Below, one piece after another: positions 34,501-44,856 of a stretch of 64,000 bases of DNA. The stretch spans positions 21,773,181-21,837,180 of the forward strand of contig CAIIXF020000010.1 in assembly GCA_903813345.2 (NCBI GenBank), read 5' to 3'. The first letter of the stretch is position 1, and every line of letters begins with the position of its first letter. The position numbers and the translations under genes were made by a program. The notes beneath the pieces are model-generated. The model had not been told where the DNA came from and ran no database searches. It worked only from the letters and a program-made list of their open reading frames with translations. The stretch comes from Owenia fusiformis. Taxonomy: Eukaryota > Annelida > Polychaeta > Sabellida > Oweniidae.

Positions 34501-37500
34501 ACATTTTTTTTCGATTTGAAATTACCTCAAAATGTGACGTCAATAATGACGTTCATGGACCGTATTGATCTGACGTTATTTAAATATTCAGCAAAACATC
34601 GATGGATGGTTGAATTTCAACATTGTGGAAATGGCTTCAAAATATTTGTGAGTTAAGGAAACGTTACAAAGACGTCAATATGTTTTCACTAAATCGGTTC
34701 ATTACCGACGTTATTTTAACGTTAAAAGTTAACGTTGTCAAAACATTCTTACGATGTGAAATAACCTCAAAACGTGACGTCGAAAATAACGTACATGTAT
34801 CGTCCAGATCCATTGTTATAAATAAAAAAAATCCTAACCCTGCTGCTAGGAACGTTAAGTACCCGGTCACCCGGTAACCCGGAACTTTGAAAGTTGGTAA
34901 CCCTGCTAGGAACGTTAGGTACCCGGTCGACTTGGTACCCGGTTACTCGGTCACCCGGTTTTTTACACAAACCCTTACAGTATTGATTGACCTGGAATGT
35001 GGAACCAATTAGAGAGACTACTTTTCCATGTTTTTCCAACACGGTTACAGTAAGAGAGTTGGCACAATGGGGAACTTTAGGGTACAGTTTCTTCATAATT
35101 AGCCTTTTTTAATTCTAGATACCATATACCATATATTTTCTATTATACCATATACCATATTTTTTACAGCTCTTATACCATATACGATAAATTTTGCCCC
35201 CTATTATACAATATACAAATTTTTCAGCCTCTTATACGATATACAATATCTCTATACACCCCCCCCCCTTTATTACACACTATGTATGAGGAAAATGTTG
35301 AACCAAGACCATTACTACAATTCATCATGTGGTATTGTACTACATGTATATCAGTGTCGATCATTGAATCATGTCCTATAGTACTACAGTAAATATAAAA
35401 TACCACAGAATGATGTATTTCTGTATCAATGCCCATCAATGACCATGGAATGATGTCTTACTTTATCAATGACCGTGGAATGATGTCTTACTTTATCAAT
35501 GACCATGGAATGATGTCTCACTTTATCAATGACCATGGAATGATGTCTTACTTTATCAATGACCATGGAATGATGTCTTACTTTATCAATGACCATGGAA
35601 TGATGTCTTACTTTATCAATGACCATGGAATGATGTCTTACTTTATAAATGACCGTGGAATGATGTCTTACTTTATCAATGACCGTGGAATGATGTCTTA
35701 CTTTATCAATGACCGTGGAATGATGTCTTACTTTATCAATGACCATGGAATGATGTCTTACTTTATCAATGACCGTGGAATGATGTCTTACTTTATCAAT
35801 GACCATGGAATGATGTCTTACTTTATCAATGACCATGGAATGATGTCTTACTTTATCAATGACCATGGAATGATGTCTTACTTTATCAATGACCATGGAA
35901 TGATGTCTTACTTTATCAATGACCATGGAATGATGTCTTACTTTATCAATGACCGTGGAATGATGTCTTACTTTATCAATGACCATGGAATGATGTCTTA
36001 CTTTATCAATGACCGTGGAATGATGTCTTACTTTATCAATGACCGTGGAATGATGTCTTACTTTATCAATGACCGTGGAATGATGTCTTACTTTATCAAT
36101 GACCGTGGAATGATGTCTTACTTTACCAATGACCATGGAATGATGTCTTACTTTATCAATGACCATGGAATGCTGTCTTACTTTATCAATGACCATGGAA
36201 TGATGTCTTACTTTACAAATGGCAACGCATCATGTTTCAATGAGCACATTGTGTGAATGAGCACAAAATTGAATGATGTCGCATCATCTCAAATAGCACA
36301 GAATGATATCTTACTATGTCAATGACTTGTGACAGCCTCAGACCTAGTTCCACTGTCAACGTGTTTGAATTGTTCAGAACGGGTCGTATCAGTTTATTGT
36401 AGCCACTCTTCTTTAGTAGGTCATCGTACAGTCTCTTAGCATCCGGGTTACCATAACAACCTGTAAGTAGCAGTTTGCAATATGGGAACGCACATATATA
36501 ATTTCTCAAATGAGGGGGTGTAAAATACCATTTTCTTTTGCTTAGCGTAAATCAATTTGAAGTATGCTTTGTATTAAAGGCCCCGAGCAAAATTTGAAAA
36601 TATTGTTTAATCTATTTGCAATATGAGAATTTTTTTCAAAAAGTTAACTTTCAATAAGAAGTTATTGGTCTTTTAATTTTCAAATATTTCGATTCAGCAA
36701 ATGTTTGAATTTCTAGATAATCAAATACAACACTTTACCCTTTAAAACGCATTATTTTCTACCCTCCAATACATAGATAAAATAAAAATTACGTTATTTA
36801 GAGAACTAAATTCTTTTGCATACATTAAATATAACCTTTTCAAAATTTGTGATGTCATCAGGTTACGCTGTTATCTCATTCGGGGTGCGAAAATTATTTT
36901 CAAAGTTCACCATCATTTCTCCTCTAAATCTTTTCTAAATATGCTAAACTTTCAAAATAAATTTTAAATATTTCTGCACTTTTATTGTTTTCAATGAGAA
37001 CTAACATTTTTAAATGTATTTTTCTCTGAACGATTTTTTGACAAACGTGTAACTTCTCTATTATTTTTCGACCAATCTTCTTATTTCAACCTAAATTAGA
37101 TAGGATATACCCTTTCTATTGTCGTATCGTATTGAAGTATTGCTTATTAATAGATGCGTGCAACAGCAAAGTCATTTGAAATTTTGAAAACTTTTGAAAT
37201 TGAAAAAAAAAACGTTTCACATACTGTATCACATTTTAAGACTATTGAGTAAGTTTACAAAATATGGAAAATTGGTTTAAACTTTTCTGGACTCTTTCAT
37301 GACAATTTTAGGTATGTGTTAGATAATTTTAAGCTATTTATAGAACGACGCAAATCAAGTTATCATATGCTTACGTTTTGAGAGGAAAGCGTTTACTTAT
37401 TACTTACTACGTGACCGTATTGTTTTTTTGTTTTTGTAAAAAATATTGCAAGTTATTTTTCTGGCATCTGGAAACAAGCCAGACACATAGTTTGCGTTCA

Positions 37501-40500
37501 CCGGGAAGAGATAAGCTATTTGTCAAAAATATTACTGGAAATATCCCGTGCTATTGAACATCAGAGGTGAAAACCTCATGTACAAACGTTTTCAAATATG
37601 TTTAGTTACAACGTTTTTCTTTGCAAATTCTAAATTACCTTGTGATTATATTCAAATGGGCTTGGTCTTCAACTCTGATCCTAAAATCCCCCCTTATTTA
37701 AGAATCATAACAGCCCCAACATGTACATAGTAGAGCTATTAGTATTCCTTTAAATACTAAATATGCTTGAAAAATGACCTAGTAAACGACAAGCGCAAAT
37801 TATAAGAGGTGCTTGCAATATATAACAGTGGTTATTTATTGATTTAGAATTTTAAATTAATGCCATATTATATCAGGTAAAATAAGTTGGATTGGACTTA
37901 AGATGCCTCTGGTGATATATGGAGCATACATTCGTTTGGTAAAACACTTATAATCCATGTTCTTATGGAGTTAATAGCTCTTGTAGCACCATCGCTGGTG
38001 ATATGTAATTAGGAACGCAGTGAGAGTATTTTATACATCAAGAATGATTTGAATTATTGTTTGTTAATCAACTGTTAGTGTTTGGATACCAATATGGTAT
38101 CTGTATTAAATGGATATAACTAGAGGCAAATTTTCTACTTTAAGGATCTATATGACTCTTGTCGTGTATCCCTTATCCAACAGTTACACTCCCCACAATA
38201 AGTTTGGCAACCGGGCGTTTTTATTGAATAATCTAATATCAACGCCCGCAGATGTTTACTTCTTAATTTTGTTCCTAGATTACAATAGCTCGGAAGTTTA
38301 TGACTTTGATAATTTTTTTCGAATTGCCAAACATAATCAGATCTTCATTCGTTCGTGGTCCAAAAGGGGACTTCCGCTTGCTAAACTTCTGGACGGGGGA
38401 GTGTATCATGACCAGGGGCGGATCTGGGAAACAACAAGGGCTAAAATTAAAAAATAAGGCCTTGGAAGGCCCATTTATGACCAAAAGGATCCACTTTTTG
38501 GGGCCTTAGGCCTTTTTTGGCTCAACATTTTTTCTGGGCCCAATTTTTTCTGGGCCCACCCAACGTCCGCCAGTGATGACTATACACTGTACTCCTTAAC
38601 TAGGAAGTCATTAACAGATATTCGAACATGACTGTATTCACGCTTTCTATAAACTGTGAACTAAGTCAATTGTTCACCTGCTGGTGTTTATTCGTCGATA
38701 CAATACATGGCCATGGTCTGTACTTAGTGTTTCGTTCAGTGCATCGAAAGTGGGGAATGAAGTGACGATTTTGCAAAATTTTGCAATTATAGACCTCAGA
38801 TCAGGTATATCAGGTATCAGGTATCGAGTATTAAATACCTTAGGGCGAGGAAAAAAGTGTTCAAGCCCTTCAAGTCCATTCGGTCGTTCGGGATACGGAC
38901 AACGTCTGTGCCTACCCCTGTGGTATTTATTCGTCGATATAAGAGATACGTCCTCTTCGGTCTATATTTTTTAATTTCGCAAAGCTAAGAAATCCTTAAT
39001 GTTTCTGTCAATGACCGCCAGAACATATGCACTTCAGTCAGTGTTTTATGGTGTTTAAACTGCTTCTTTATTCGGTACATTAATGTTCCATAAATACCAA
39101 ATAAAACAAACAATTACCAAACCTTTACCCAATCTATCGAATGTTTTTTTATTTCATGAAATGTAATAATCTATACAATTTATATTCGCTAAATAGTTTC
39201 ACTTGTTCTTTGTATTGACATTCACATTTGATATTTATACATGTATTTGTGTGATGCAGCGAATCAATTTGTTTTCTTTAACGCACGTATAATTCAGTTA
39301 ATTATTTGTACATTCGGTATTTAGATTATTTATATTCGGTAAATACCGAATGCCACATTCGATAAATTTCGTTATTTTTCGATAATTTACGAGACTTTTA
39401 GTCACGTGATATATTTGTACGATGTAGAATAGCTGCGCGGCCATTTTGCAAATCTCGAAGTCACGTGACAAAATATCGAACAACAACACAAGTTATCGAA
39501 TATTACTTTATTGCATTCGGTAAATAGCAAATTAGCTTTCGGTAAAATGCATTAACTATGTCATAGAAAAATAAACCATTTGGTAAATATAGGCAAACTT
39601 ATTTCGGTAGGGTTCAAATAGAAATTCAATATTGTGCATATAATGTGTTGCTCTTAAGGAATATTATACCATAACAGTTTACGCAAAAAATATCATTTAA
39701 CGAATGAAACATGTAATTTAATGCACATTGTATTAAGTGATTGGCTATTTTGAAAACTTAATTTGCTGTAACAAACATATAAACGTTTTTACCGAATGGA
39801 AAAATGATTTAGCGAATATAAATGTTTCATATATCGAATATATTTGAATTTAATGAATAGAGAAGCAAAAATAATGCCATAGTGTTTTATCTACATAAAG
39901 TTGTGAACCATTTTCCGCAAACTACCTTCAACGAGTTTTAATCATTGAGAATAGGCCTTAATCAAGCTAACTGATATTCAGCAATACGCCATTGCTACAG
40001 TTGGTAAATAGAAAAATGTGATGAGTAAACCCAAATACTGATCAAACCTCGCTCAAATTAAGAATTTTATTGTTTCTGTCGAGGAAATTCGAAATGAAGG
40101 TCGCGACAACTTCGAGCGATCAACCTTATAAATCAAAAACTAATTGAAAGGAAGACAAATAGGGATATAATAATTTAGTACGAGTACTTATTTATCCTTT
40201 CTATACCAGTAAAATTAGATATGAGCCTGATAATTCCATAGAGACTTTTATTAACTTGAAATTCCTTACAATGAAAAGATACTGTGATAATTAAAGCATA
40301 CACCCACCAAAAGATAAATGTGTTACATTTGTTCTTAACAAGATCGAAAACCACTGACACTTCGTTTCTTTTGATCTCCAAAATCCTGGCAGATTGGAAA
40401 TAACAGCAATAGTCTAACATGATGGTTCAATCCTGTTGACTTATTGGCTTAGTGGTGAAGACAACTTTATTGTAGAACTAACAAGGGCGGATGTGTTCGA

Positions 40501-43500
40501 TTGTGACGATGATATATTCTTCATCATGCCCAATTTGATCCAAGATATCTAAATTTCCGTTTATTCAAAGAAAAATTGCAAATGGCAAAACATTACATTG
40601 TACGCAAGAGAGAGCAAGAAAATAGAATTTGATGAAAGTGAAGTGCACATTTGTTTGTATACACAAGTTGTTGCTGTCCATCAAATATGTTGAAGTCAGC
40701 TGGTATTTTATAGGTTATTGTCGATAGCGCTTCATAATGCATGTTTGGTCTTGCTTTGACTCTTTGGGTTTTCGCAAGGCATGACTATGGAGCCAGACCT
40801 TTTTGTAAATGTTTATATTTACGTATTAAAAAATGTTTAACTTTCAGTTGTCATTTTTTCAGCTCCTTTGTCATTTAACCCTTTCAATTTTTTCGGAAAT
40901 AATAAACAATGTCACTATTCCCCATTTAGTTACTTCGACGTCAGGTCAATGTAACAAAATGGAGGAATTGCCCGAGTTCGAGTTCGGTATGATCTTTTGT
41001 GTCTCGGTTTAAACCCATATATAAGTCAAGTTGCAGATTATAGTCTCAAATCTAGGATGAATCTAAGTCTCAAATTTAGATTACAGTTCAGTACATAGAA
41101 ATTTGCCTCCCAAAATACCGTATTCCAAATAAAATCTGATCGAGCCGTATTATGTGACAGAGTTGCTGGTTCCTTAATAAACATAAATGTCTTCGCTTGG
41201 AAATAACAGTGGAGCTATTACCAAGGAGTTGTGACAGATTCAATAAGAGATTAGTTTATTGACAAGGAAAGTCTACAATTTCATTATCGAACTCTGTTAG
41301 TTCCAAACATTGTATCGTAAAATACAGTTGTAATAAGGGAATTGGGAATTTTCAATTACATCACTAATTAAGAGCCAATTTCAACTGCCAGCACAAAACA
41401 CATTGCTCCAAGGAAATGTGATATCGTTGCTAACAAACACGTATTTAGCATTTTAGCATCATGTTTAGCATTTATGGGGATTGTCACCACTCGTTGAGAT
41501 TGTCAACCATTAAAAAATCACCACAACATCCCCAGATATGTTATGAAGTTATGAATGAAACCATTTCACTCCCCATCTTTACGACGTTTACAACGATACT
41601 GTGTTGGGAACGTTCAAAAGGAAAACGAAATGAGACACAATCTATCAATTAAACTCGAAGTTAATGAATTGCCATCATTAGGTAATAAGATACCGGCAAT
41701 ATTTCCAATTTTAGTGTGAATAAAATAACATTTTAGAATATAGGAATTCGATGTAAACCAAAATTGGTTCTAAAGTTATTACAACTTGAACTTAATAAGT
41801 GGATCGACTCCCACTAGATTAAAATATTTGCTGGTGATTAATTTTTGTCCTTTTGATAAAATGATTTGACTGCTTTGGCTTCAATATTGCCTCTCTTTTT
41901 GCTATGATCAGATCAATTGTGCACTTGTCTTCTATTATGTTTTAGATTGGAATTGGACAAAAGAGGCAAGGTCTAGCTATATTTTTATTATACACACAGA
42001 AACATTGCAACCAATGCGGCTAAGAGGGCAATATAAACGTTTATTCGATCTTGGTTGATTTGATGGGTGACTCCAATTTGTAATAGTCCGCAACATAACG
42101 CTGAGATGACGGCAATCTTGTTCTGCCTCACTATAAAGTATAACACAATTTATTCAGTTTGTCAGGCCATCACTATACACCCAGGCCTTGAACATTAAGT
42201 TTATCGTTGTCATTGTTTCTGTAGAAAGCAGCCTGATGGCAATTAATAGTACTTTTCTAAATATCCCGTTGGAAGAATGTTTATACGTGATCATATTATA
42301 AAGTATGCATTAATTACCGTTCAGCGCCCGCCTGACCTACTATCGTAACATGAATGTATGGAGCTACCAAGATGTGAATCGGACACGTACTGAGATCGTT
42401 CAATGCTTTTCTTTAATCTAAGGTAGATTTTTGAGGCTAATTTTTGTCCCTCTTGGAACCACGTTTTAAACTACTAATATGCAATTTTTCACCATTTTTA
42501 AATAATGAACATTCCTTTTATGATACACTTAACAATGAAAAATATGTCAAAATTGGAAATATCTTGAAAATACGCGAACTACGATTTTAAAGTGTGTATT
42601 TAGATCTGATTCATTAAATGTCGAGATGAGTGATCAATTTTTATAAGAATCTTCCTGCTGCTGGTTCTTTTATACAGAGTGACAAAAAGAGTAGTGTGAA
42701 AGGCAACCCATCCTCCTAAGCAGGTGTCCAGAATCCGTACCTCCTTCTCCCCCCCCCCCCCCTGCTATAACCAATTTGGAAGCGCCCGATTTAACTGAAT
42801 CACGTGATCTAGTTGGACTTATACATGATTTCTGTCGCAGTGTTTCGACAGCCAATCAGATTGCGAGTTCTTAATCGGGGAAATGCTAACTGCTTATCGC
42901 AGGGGGTAAAAAGAAAGAATATATTCTGGATTTTGAAGCCCTGTGATCAGAGGATGAAGGCAACCACAGTACATGTTTTACCTATGCGTACACTTTGATA
43001 CTGTGTCTTTAAGAATGGCAATGGTGATGACATGAACAGGGACTAAGAAAGATGGGAAATGTAACTTTCACCAGATCAATTTGTACAGAAAGTGATGACG
43101 AACGACTGGAGTCAGTAATTACGTATTTTTCACTGAATTGCATTGTACATTTCAAAAAGATCCATTTCCCCGTTTAGACCATAGCTTTTTGCATGTAATC
43201 ATGATACTTGGAGGTTGTGAAATGCTAACTGTGAGAGTATAGAGTAGTACTAATTGATATATATATATATCACCTTTTCTATTCATGAAAGAATTTCAAT
43301 TCAAACTAGAAAAACCACGGAGTAACAAATCTCACCGAACAAAACATATTTTGATAATTAGTTGCCATCTTGAAGATTCTTTGTGTGCTGTGTGCTTAGG
43401 CATCAATATACAAAATTTTGACCAAATCCATTCACTTGTGTTTGAGTTCTCAAAGATTACGTGTTTCACAAGAAATGGCCGGCATCGAACAGAGCTCCCG

Positions 43501-44856
43501 TGTCCTTAGGCATCAGCATATAAAATTTGAACCAAATCCGTTCAATGGTATTTGAGTTATCAAAGATTACGTTTTTTACGAAAAATGGCGGCCATTTTGA
43601 AATTCAGTGGTCATCTTGAAAATCTCTTCTTGAGCAAAGCTCTTTTGTCCCAGGAATCAGTATATAATTTGAATAAAATCCATCCTGACATTTGAGTTAT
43701 TAAAGATTACATTTTTTACGAAAATGACGGCCATTTTAACTCAAGCAGCCATATTGAATCTTGAGCGGAAGTCCTTCACCAATAAGGCGTAAGGTTATAA
43801 AATTTTAATCAAATCCGTCGACCGGTATTTGAGTCATCGCCAGACACAAGAACGGACAGCTTTCCTATATCCCCTCGAATTAAGTTCGACGGGACAAAAT
43901 TGATTTAAACATAAGTAAAAGTCCCATTGTGACACTTCCCTAACTCCCTTTAGTTTGCAGTTTAAATATTCATCTGATAACCATAAAAATGATGTCATTG
44001 AATCTGTCCACGAATAGTATTTCATAATAAAATGGTTTTATGGCCTTGTGTTTATTATGTGCATCCTCCGAACATACAGTAGGCCTCCATAACTCGTACC
44101 TCTTCCAGAAGGAGGAATGAATTTAGTGGTTGATGTCTGGAACCCTGCGTTCGGAGGATGCCATACGTGTGATGTAAGCTAAGTCCTTAAAGAGATCGAG
44201 TCGTCCAGATTTCTATTCTGAACAATCAGTAATGTCCCAATATAATTGCTCATAAAACATCATATATACCTAATTAGATATATCTTGAGACAAAATCATA
44301 AGCACGATATCGACAATATATTGAGGATATCAACAGGACAACCAAAAGAACAACCAACTGTCAGAATTGAACGCAATAAGTCGAAAACAGAATACAATGT
44401 TTTTTGAGGATTTATCTATATTGTAACCCCTTAGAAGTAATAAATATGGCTTCTCCAAGCCAAAATAATCTAAAGGAAAAAGCCAATCAGACGGTAACAA
44501 ATTTGAATGGGCTTTTTAAATTTTAATTTTAATTTCTATTGATGTAAGTGGAAATTCATGGCTAGGAACAATCATCGAATTGACACTGTTAACGAATTAA
44601 TTCATGCCTCAGAATTGATAAGTTGATAAACAAACTTGTTTTACATCAAATAACATGAAAAAATCAAGGGGTTACTCTAATTGTGTTTTTTAGGAGACCT
44701 GATCTCTTTAAATATTGAACTGTGGTAAATCAAGTAGATCAACAATTGAAAGTTTGTTAAGTCTGATTTTTAGACTTTTCAAAATGGGATTTTAGTTATT
44801 CTGCGCTTACCTTGTACGATCATTAGAAATACAGCTACAATGCCCTCGGTCCCCAT
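25327..44856 (-). CDS. nAChR alpha-type subunit, complete six-exon gene (gene 2), 510 aa
   Basis: Acetylcholine-gated cation channel subunit. The joined exons, in coding order, are 44856-44811, 36460-36315, 29858-29814, 29225-29116, 26856-25860 and 25515-25327: 1533 bp, in frame, all introns GT-AG. Residues 1 to about 19 are a short signal peptide. [12 protein letters not shown] then begins the ligand-binding domain. Loop D is VWLTQ, loop [15 protein letters not shown], and the Cys-loop is C149-C163. Loop B is W170, and loop C is Y225, C227-C228 and Y232, so it is an alpha subunit with all main aromatic ligand positions. TM1 spans about 246-269, GEK 274-276, TM2 277-299, TM3 about 309-331 and TM4 about 455-483. 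The 146/45/110-bp exons match the ancient nAChR pattern. The protein resembles arthropod alpha1-4 types (family knowledge). Gene 1 (1300-5883) is a convergent paralogue. Confidence 0.96.
25860..26856 (-). CDS. nAChR gene 2 exon 5 (Cys-loop to cytoplasmic loop)
   Basis: 997 bp, acceptor tctttcag, donor gtaagtat. Encodes [16 protein letters not shown] through TM1-TM3 and the cytoplasmic loop to LKEEDENDQ. Equivalent to 1300-2326 of gene 1. Confidence 0.96.
27865..28132. mobile_element. Foldback MITE with internal palindromic repeats
   Basis: Ends TTATCCTACACTTA and TAAGTGTAGGATAA are inverted, with arms of about 40 bp. Inside are three copies of a near-palindrome (GGAGGATATCGTGACGATAT plus ACTCC) at about 27940-28038. 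Confidence 0.8.
28140..28274. mobile_element. 135-bp foldback (hairpin) element
   Basis: Nearly its whole length is one hairpin. The left arm has ATCCTATGATTTT...AATATCATTTT...GGTGATATTGATAT and the right arm is the inverted copy. The loop has CTCGTTCGCTTCGCTCTC. Confidence 0.85.
28578..28638. repeat. Tandem palindromes AGCGGGCAGATATA
   Basis: 28610-28638 is a perfect inverted repeat with 14-bp arms (AGCGGGCAGATATA) and a 1-nt centre. 28578-28606 is an imperfect copy of the same palindrome. Confidence 0.85.
28921..29062. mobile_element. 142-bp foldback element
   Basis: Outer arms ATTATCCTATA and TATAGGATAAT, inner arms GGTTCAGGATATTG and CAATATCCTGAACC, and a third pair around CTCGGG. It ends only 53 bp from exon 4. 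Confidence 0.82.
29116..29225 (-). CDS. nAChR gene 2 exon 4 (110 bp, loop A)
   Basis: Encodes [20 protein letters not shown] and then [10 protein letters not shown]. The 110-bp length and the split Asn codon at its end match the conserved nAChR exon. Confidence 0.96.
29226..29813 (-). other. Intron 3 of nAChR gene 2
   Basis: 588 bp. Contains a solo arm of the TACACGTTC MITE (29571-29633); otherwise nothing. Confidence 0.8.
29571..29633. repeat. Solo arm of the 6723-7098 MITE family
   Basis: GGTCATAATATTACACGTTC followed by CGTACGAG and TAACCTCCCCA matches the arms at 6723-6784 and 7037-7098. Confidence 0.6.
29814..29858 (-). CDS. nAChR gene 2 exon 3 (45 bp, loop D)
   Basis: Encodes [15 protein letters not shown] exactly. 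The 45-bp exon is a hallmark of the nAChR family and is too short to find without homology. Confidence 0.96.
32395..33048. repeat. Palindromic pair of dispersed repeat R
   Basis: Arms about 32400-32632 and 32827-33048 are inverted, diverged copies (TTAGGCCAATGCATTAACTC and its reverse complement near 32971). A single arm is also at 18285-18545, so the family exists both as single and as palindromic copies. Confidence 0.8.
33215..33722. mobile_element. Palindromic MITE, about 510 bp
   Basis: Arms of about 75 bp share GTGCAAATGCCAAT, TTTGCTATAAATCAA and CGACCTGTAATAA, inverted. An inner inverted pair around GAACGGAGG...GGGGGGAGT lies at about 33352 and 33535. Confidence 0.78.
34041..34974. mobile_element. 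934-bp TIR element with perfect 9-bp target duplication
   Basis: Ends GGGTTTGTGTAAAAAACCGG and its reverse complement; the arms reach about 95 bp and include repeated ACCCGGT words. The direct 9-mer TTACAGTAT lies at 34032-34040 and 34975-34983. The 9-bp duplication and long TIR fit a non-autonomous Mutator-like element. The interior is a diverged tandem duplication of about 250 bp, with motifs AACGTTGTC and GTGACGTC. Confidence 0.88.
35431..36215. repeat. 30-bp minisatellite, about 26 copies, resembling the exon 2 splice donor
   Basis: The unit is exactly 30 bp, nearly invariant (mainly CCATGG/CCGTGG variation). Because 30 is a multiple of 3, long open frames run on both strands ([10 protein letters not shown]... 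on +, [10 protein letters not shown]... on -). These are not treated as genes. On the - strand each unit contains GTCATTGATAAAGTAAGA, 2 mismatches from the real exon 2 end plus donor (GTCATTGACATA|GTAAGA), and the match continues into the intron (CATCATTC against TATCATTC). The array starts about 100 bp inside the intron, and degenerate units fill the gap. Confidence 0.95.
36315..36460 (-). CDS. nAChR gene 2 exon 2 (146 bp, start of ligand-binding domain)
   Basis: Encodes [20 protein letters not shown] through [15 protein letters not shown]. Acceptor cttacag, donor gtaagat. If the donor is not used, the frame reaches a stop at 36237 before the minisatellite. Confidence 0.96.
38187..38403. mobile_element. 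MITE family A, 217-bp copy
   Basis: Ends CACTCCCCACAATAAGTTTG and, inverted, CACTCCCCCGTCCAGAAGTT, with TA on both outer sides. The TA flanks fit a Tc1/mariner-type target. An inner hairpin GGGCGTT/AACGCCC is present. Confidence 0.7.
39040..40020. repeat. Zone of dispersed ATTCGGTAAATA motifs
   Basis: About a dozen direct, inverted and degenerate copies of ATTCGGTAAATA occur, including TATTCGGTAAATACCGAATG, which is itself palindromic. A pair of GTCACGTGA palindromes lies at about 39400 and 39461. Confidence 0.6.
43300..43835. repeat. Diverged tandem repeat, period about 113-139 bp
   Basis: ATTTGAACCAAATCCGTTCA-like words at about 43413, 43526, 43665 and 43802 are followed by GTATTTGAGTTATC, AAAGATTACGTTTT and AAAATGGCGGCCATTTT. 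Four diverged units. Confidence 0.8.
44061..44161. mobile_element. 101-bp hairpin MITE
   Basis: GCATCCTCCGAAC at 44061-44073 and its exact reverse complement at 44149-44161. Confidence 0.65.
44811..44856 (-). CDS. nAChR gene 2 exon 1 (start codon, signal peptide)
   Basis: ATG at 44856-44854. Encodes [15 protein letters not shown] plus one base; donor gtaagcgc. Phase and hydrophobic core fit exon 2, giving the cleavable signal [19 protein letters not shown]. No other ATG upstream in frame is needed. Confidence 0.88.

Larger units (their letters stand above)
31258..35268. mobile_element. 4.0 kb element with G10-TGTATAGAG ends and TTTATT target duplication
   Basis: Left end G10 plus TGTATAGAG (31258-31276), right end its exact reverse complement (35250-35268). 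The direct 6-mer TTTATT flanks it at 31252-31257 and 35269-35274. Inside both ends are direct-orientation copies of CTTATACCATATACAATATT (about 31300-31395 and 35115-35245). The interior is filled by three palindromic elements, with no transposase frame. The superfamily is not recognised; a 6-bp duplication is unusual for common cut-and-paste families. Confidence 0.75.
29859..36314 (-). other. Intron 2 of nAChR gene 2
   Basis: 6456 bp, dominated by the 31258-35268 element and the 35431-36215 minisatellite. 29859-31250 holds nothing recognised. Confidence 0.8.
36461..44810 (-). other. Intron 1 of nAChR gene 2
   Basis: 8350 bp. Holds the MITEs at 38187-38403 and 44061-44161, the ATTCGGTAAATA-rich zone (39040-40020), a poly-C tract near 42750 and the tandem repeats at 43300-43835. 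Remaining sequence (36.5-38.1, 40.0-42.7 kb) is AT-rich with nothing recognised. Confidence 0.75.

Noticed and set aside
35429-36256. Open frames of 275 aa (+) and 256 aa (-) as repeat proteins
   Set aside because: Both come from the 30-bp minisatellite, whose length is a multiple of three. They lie in an intron, and both strands are open equally.
38110-38457. 115-aa frame in nAChR intron 1
   Set aside because: Spans a 217-bp MITE with inverted ends; no recognisable domain.
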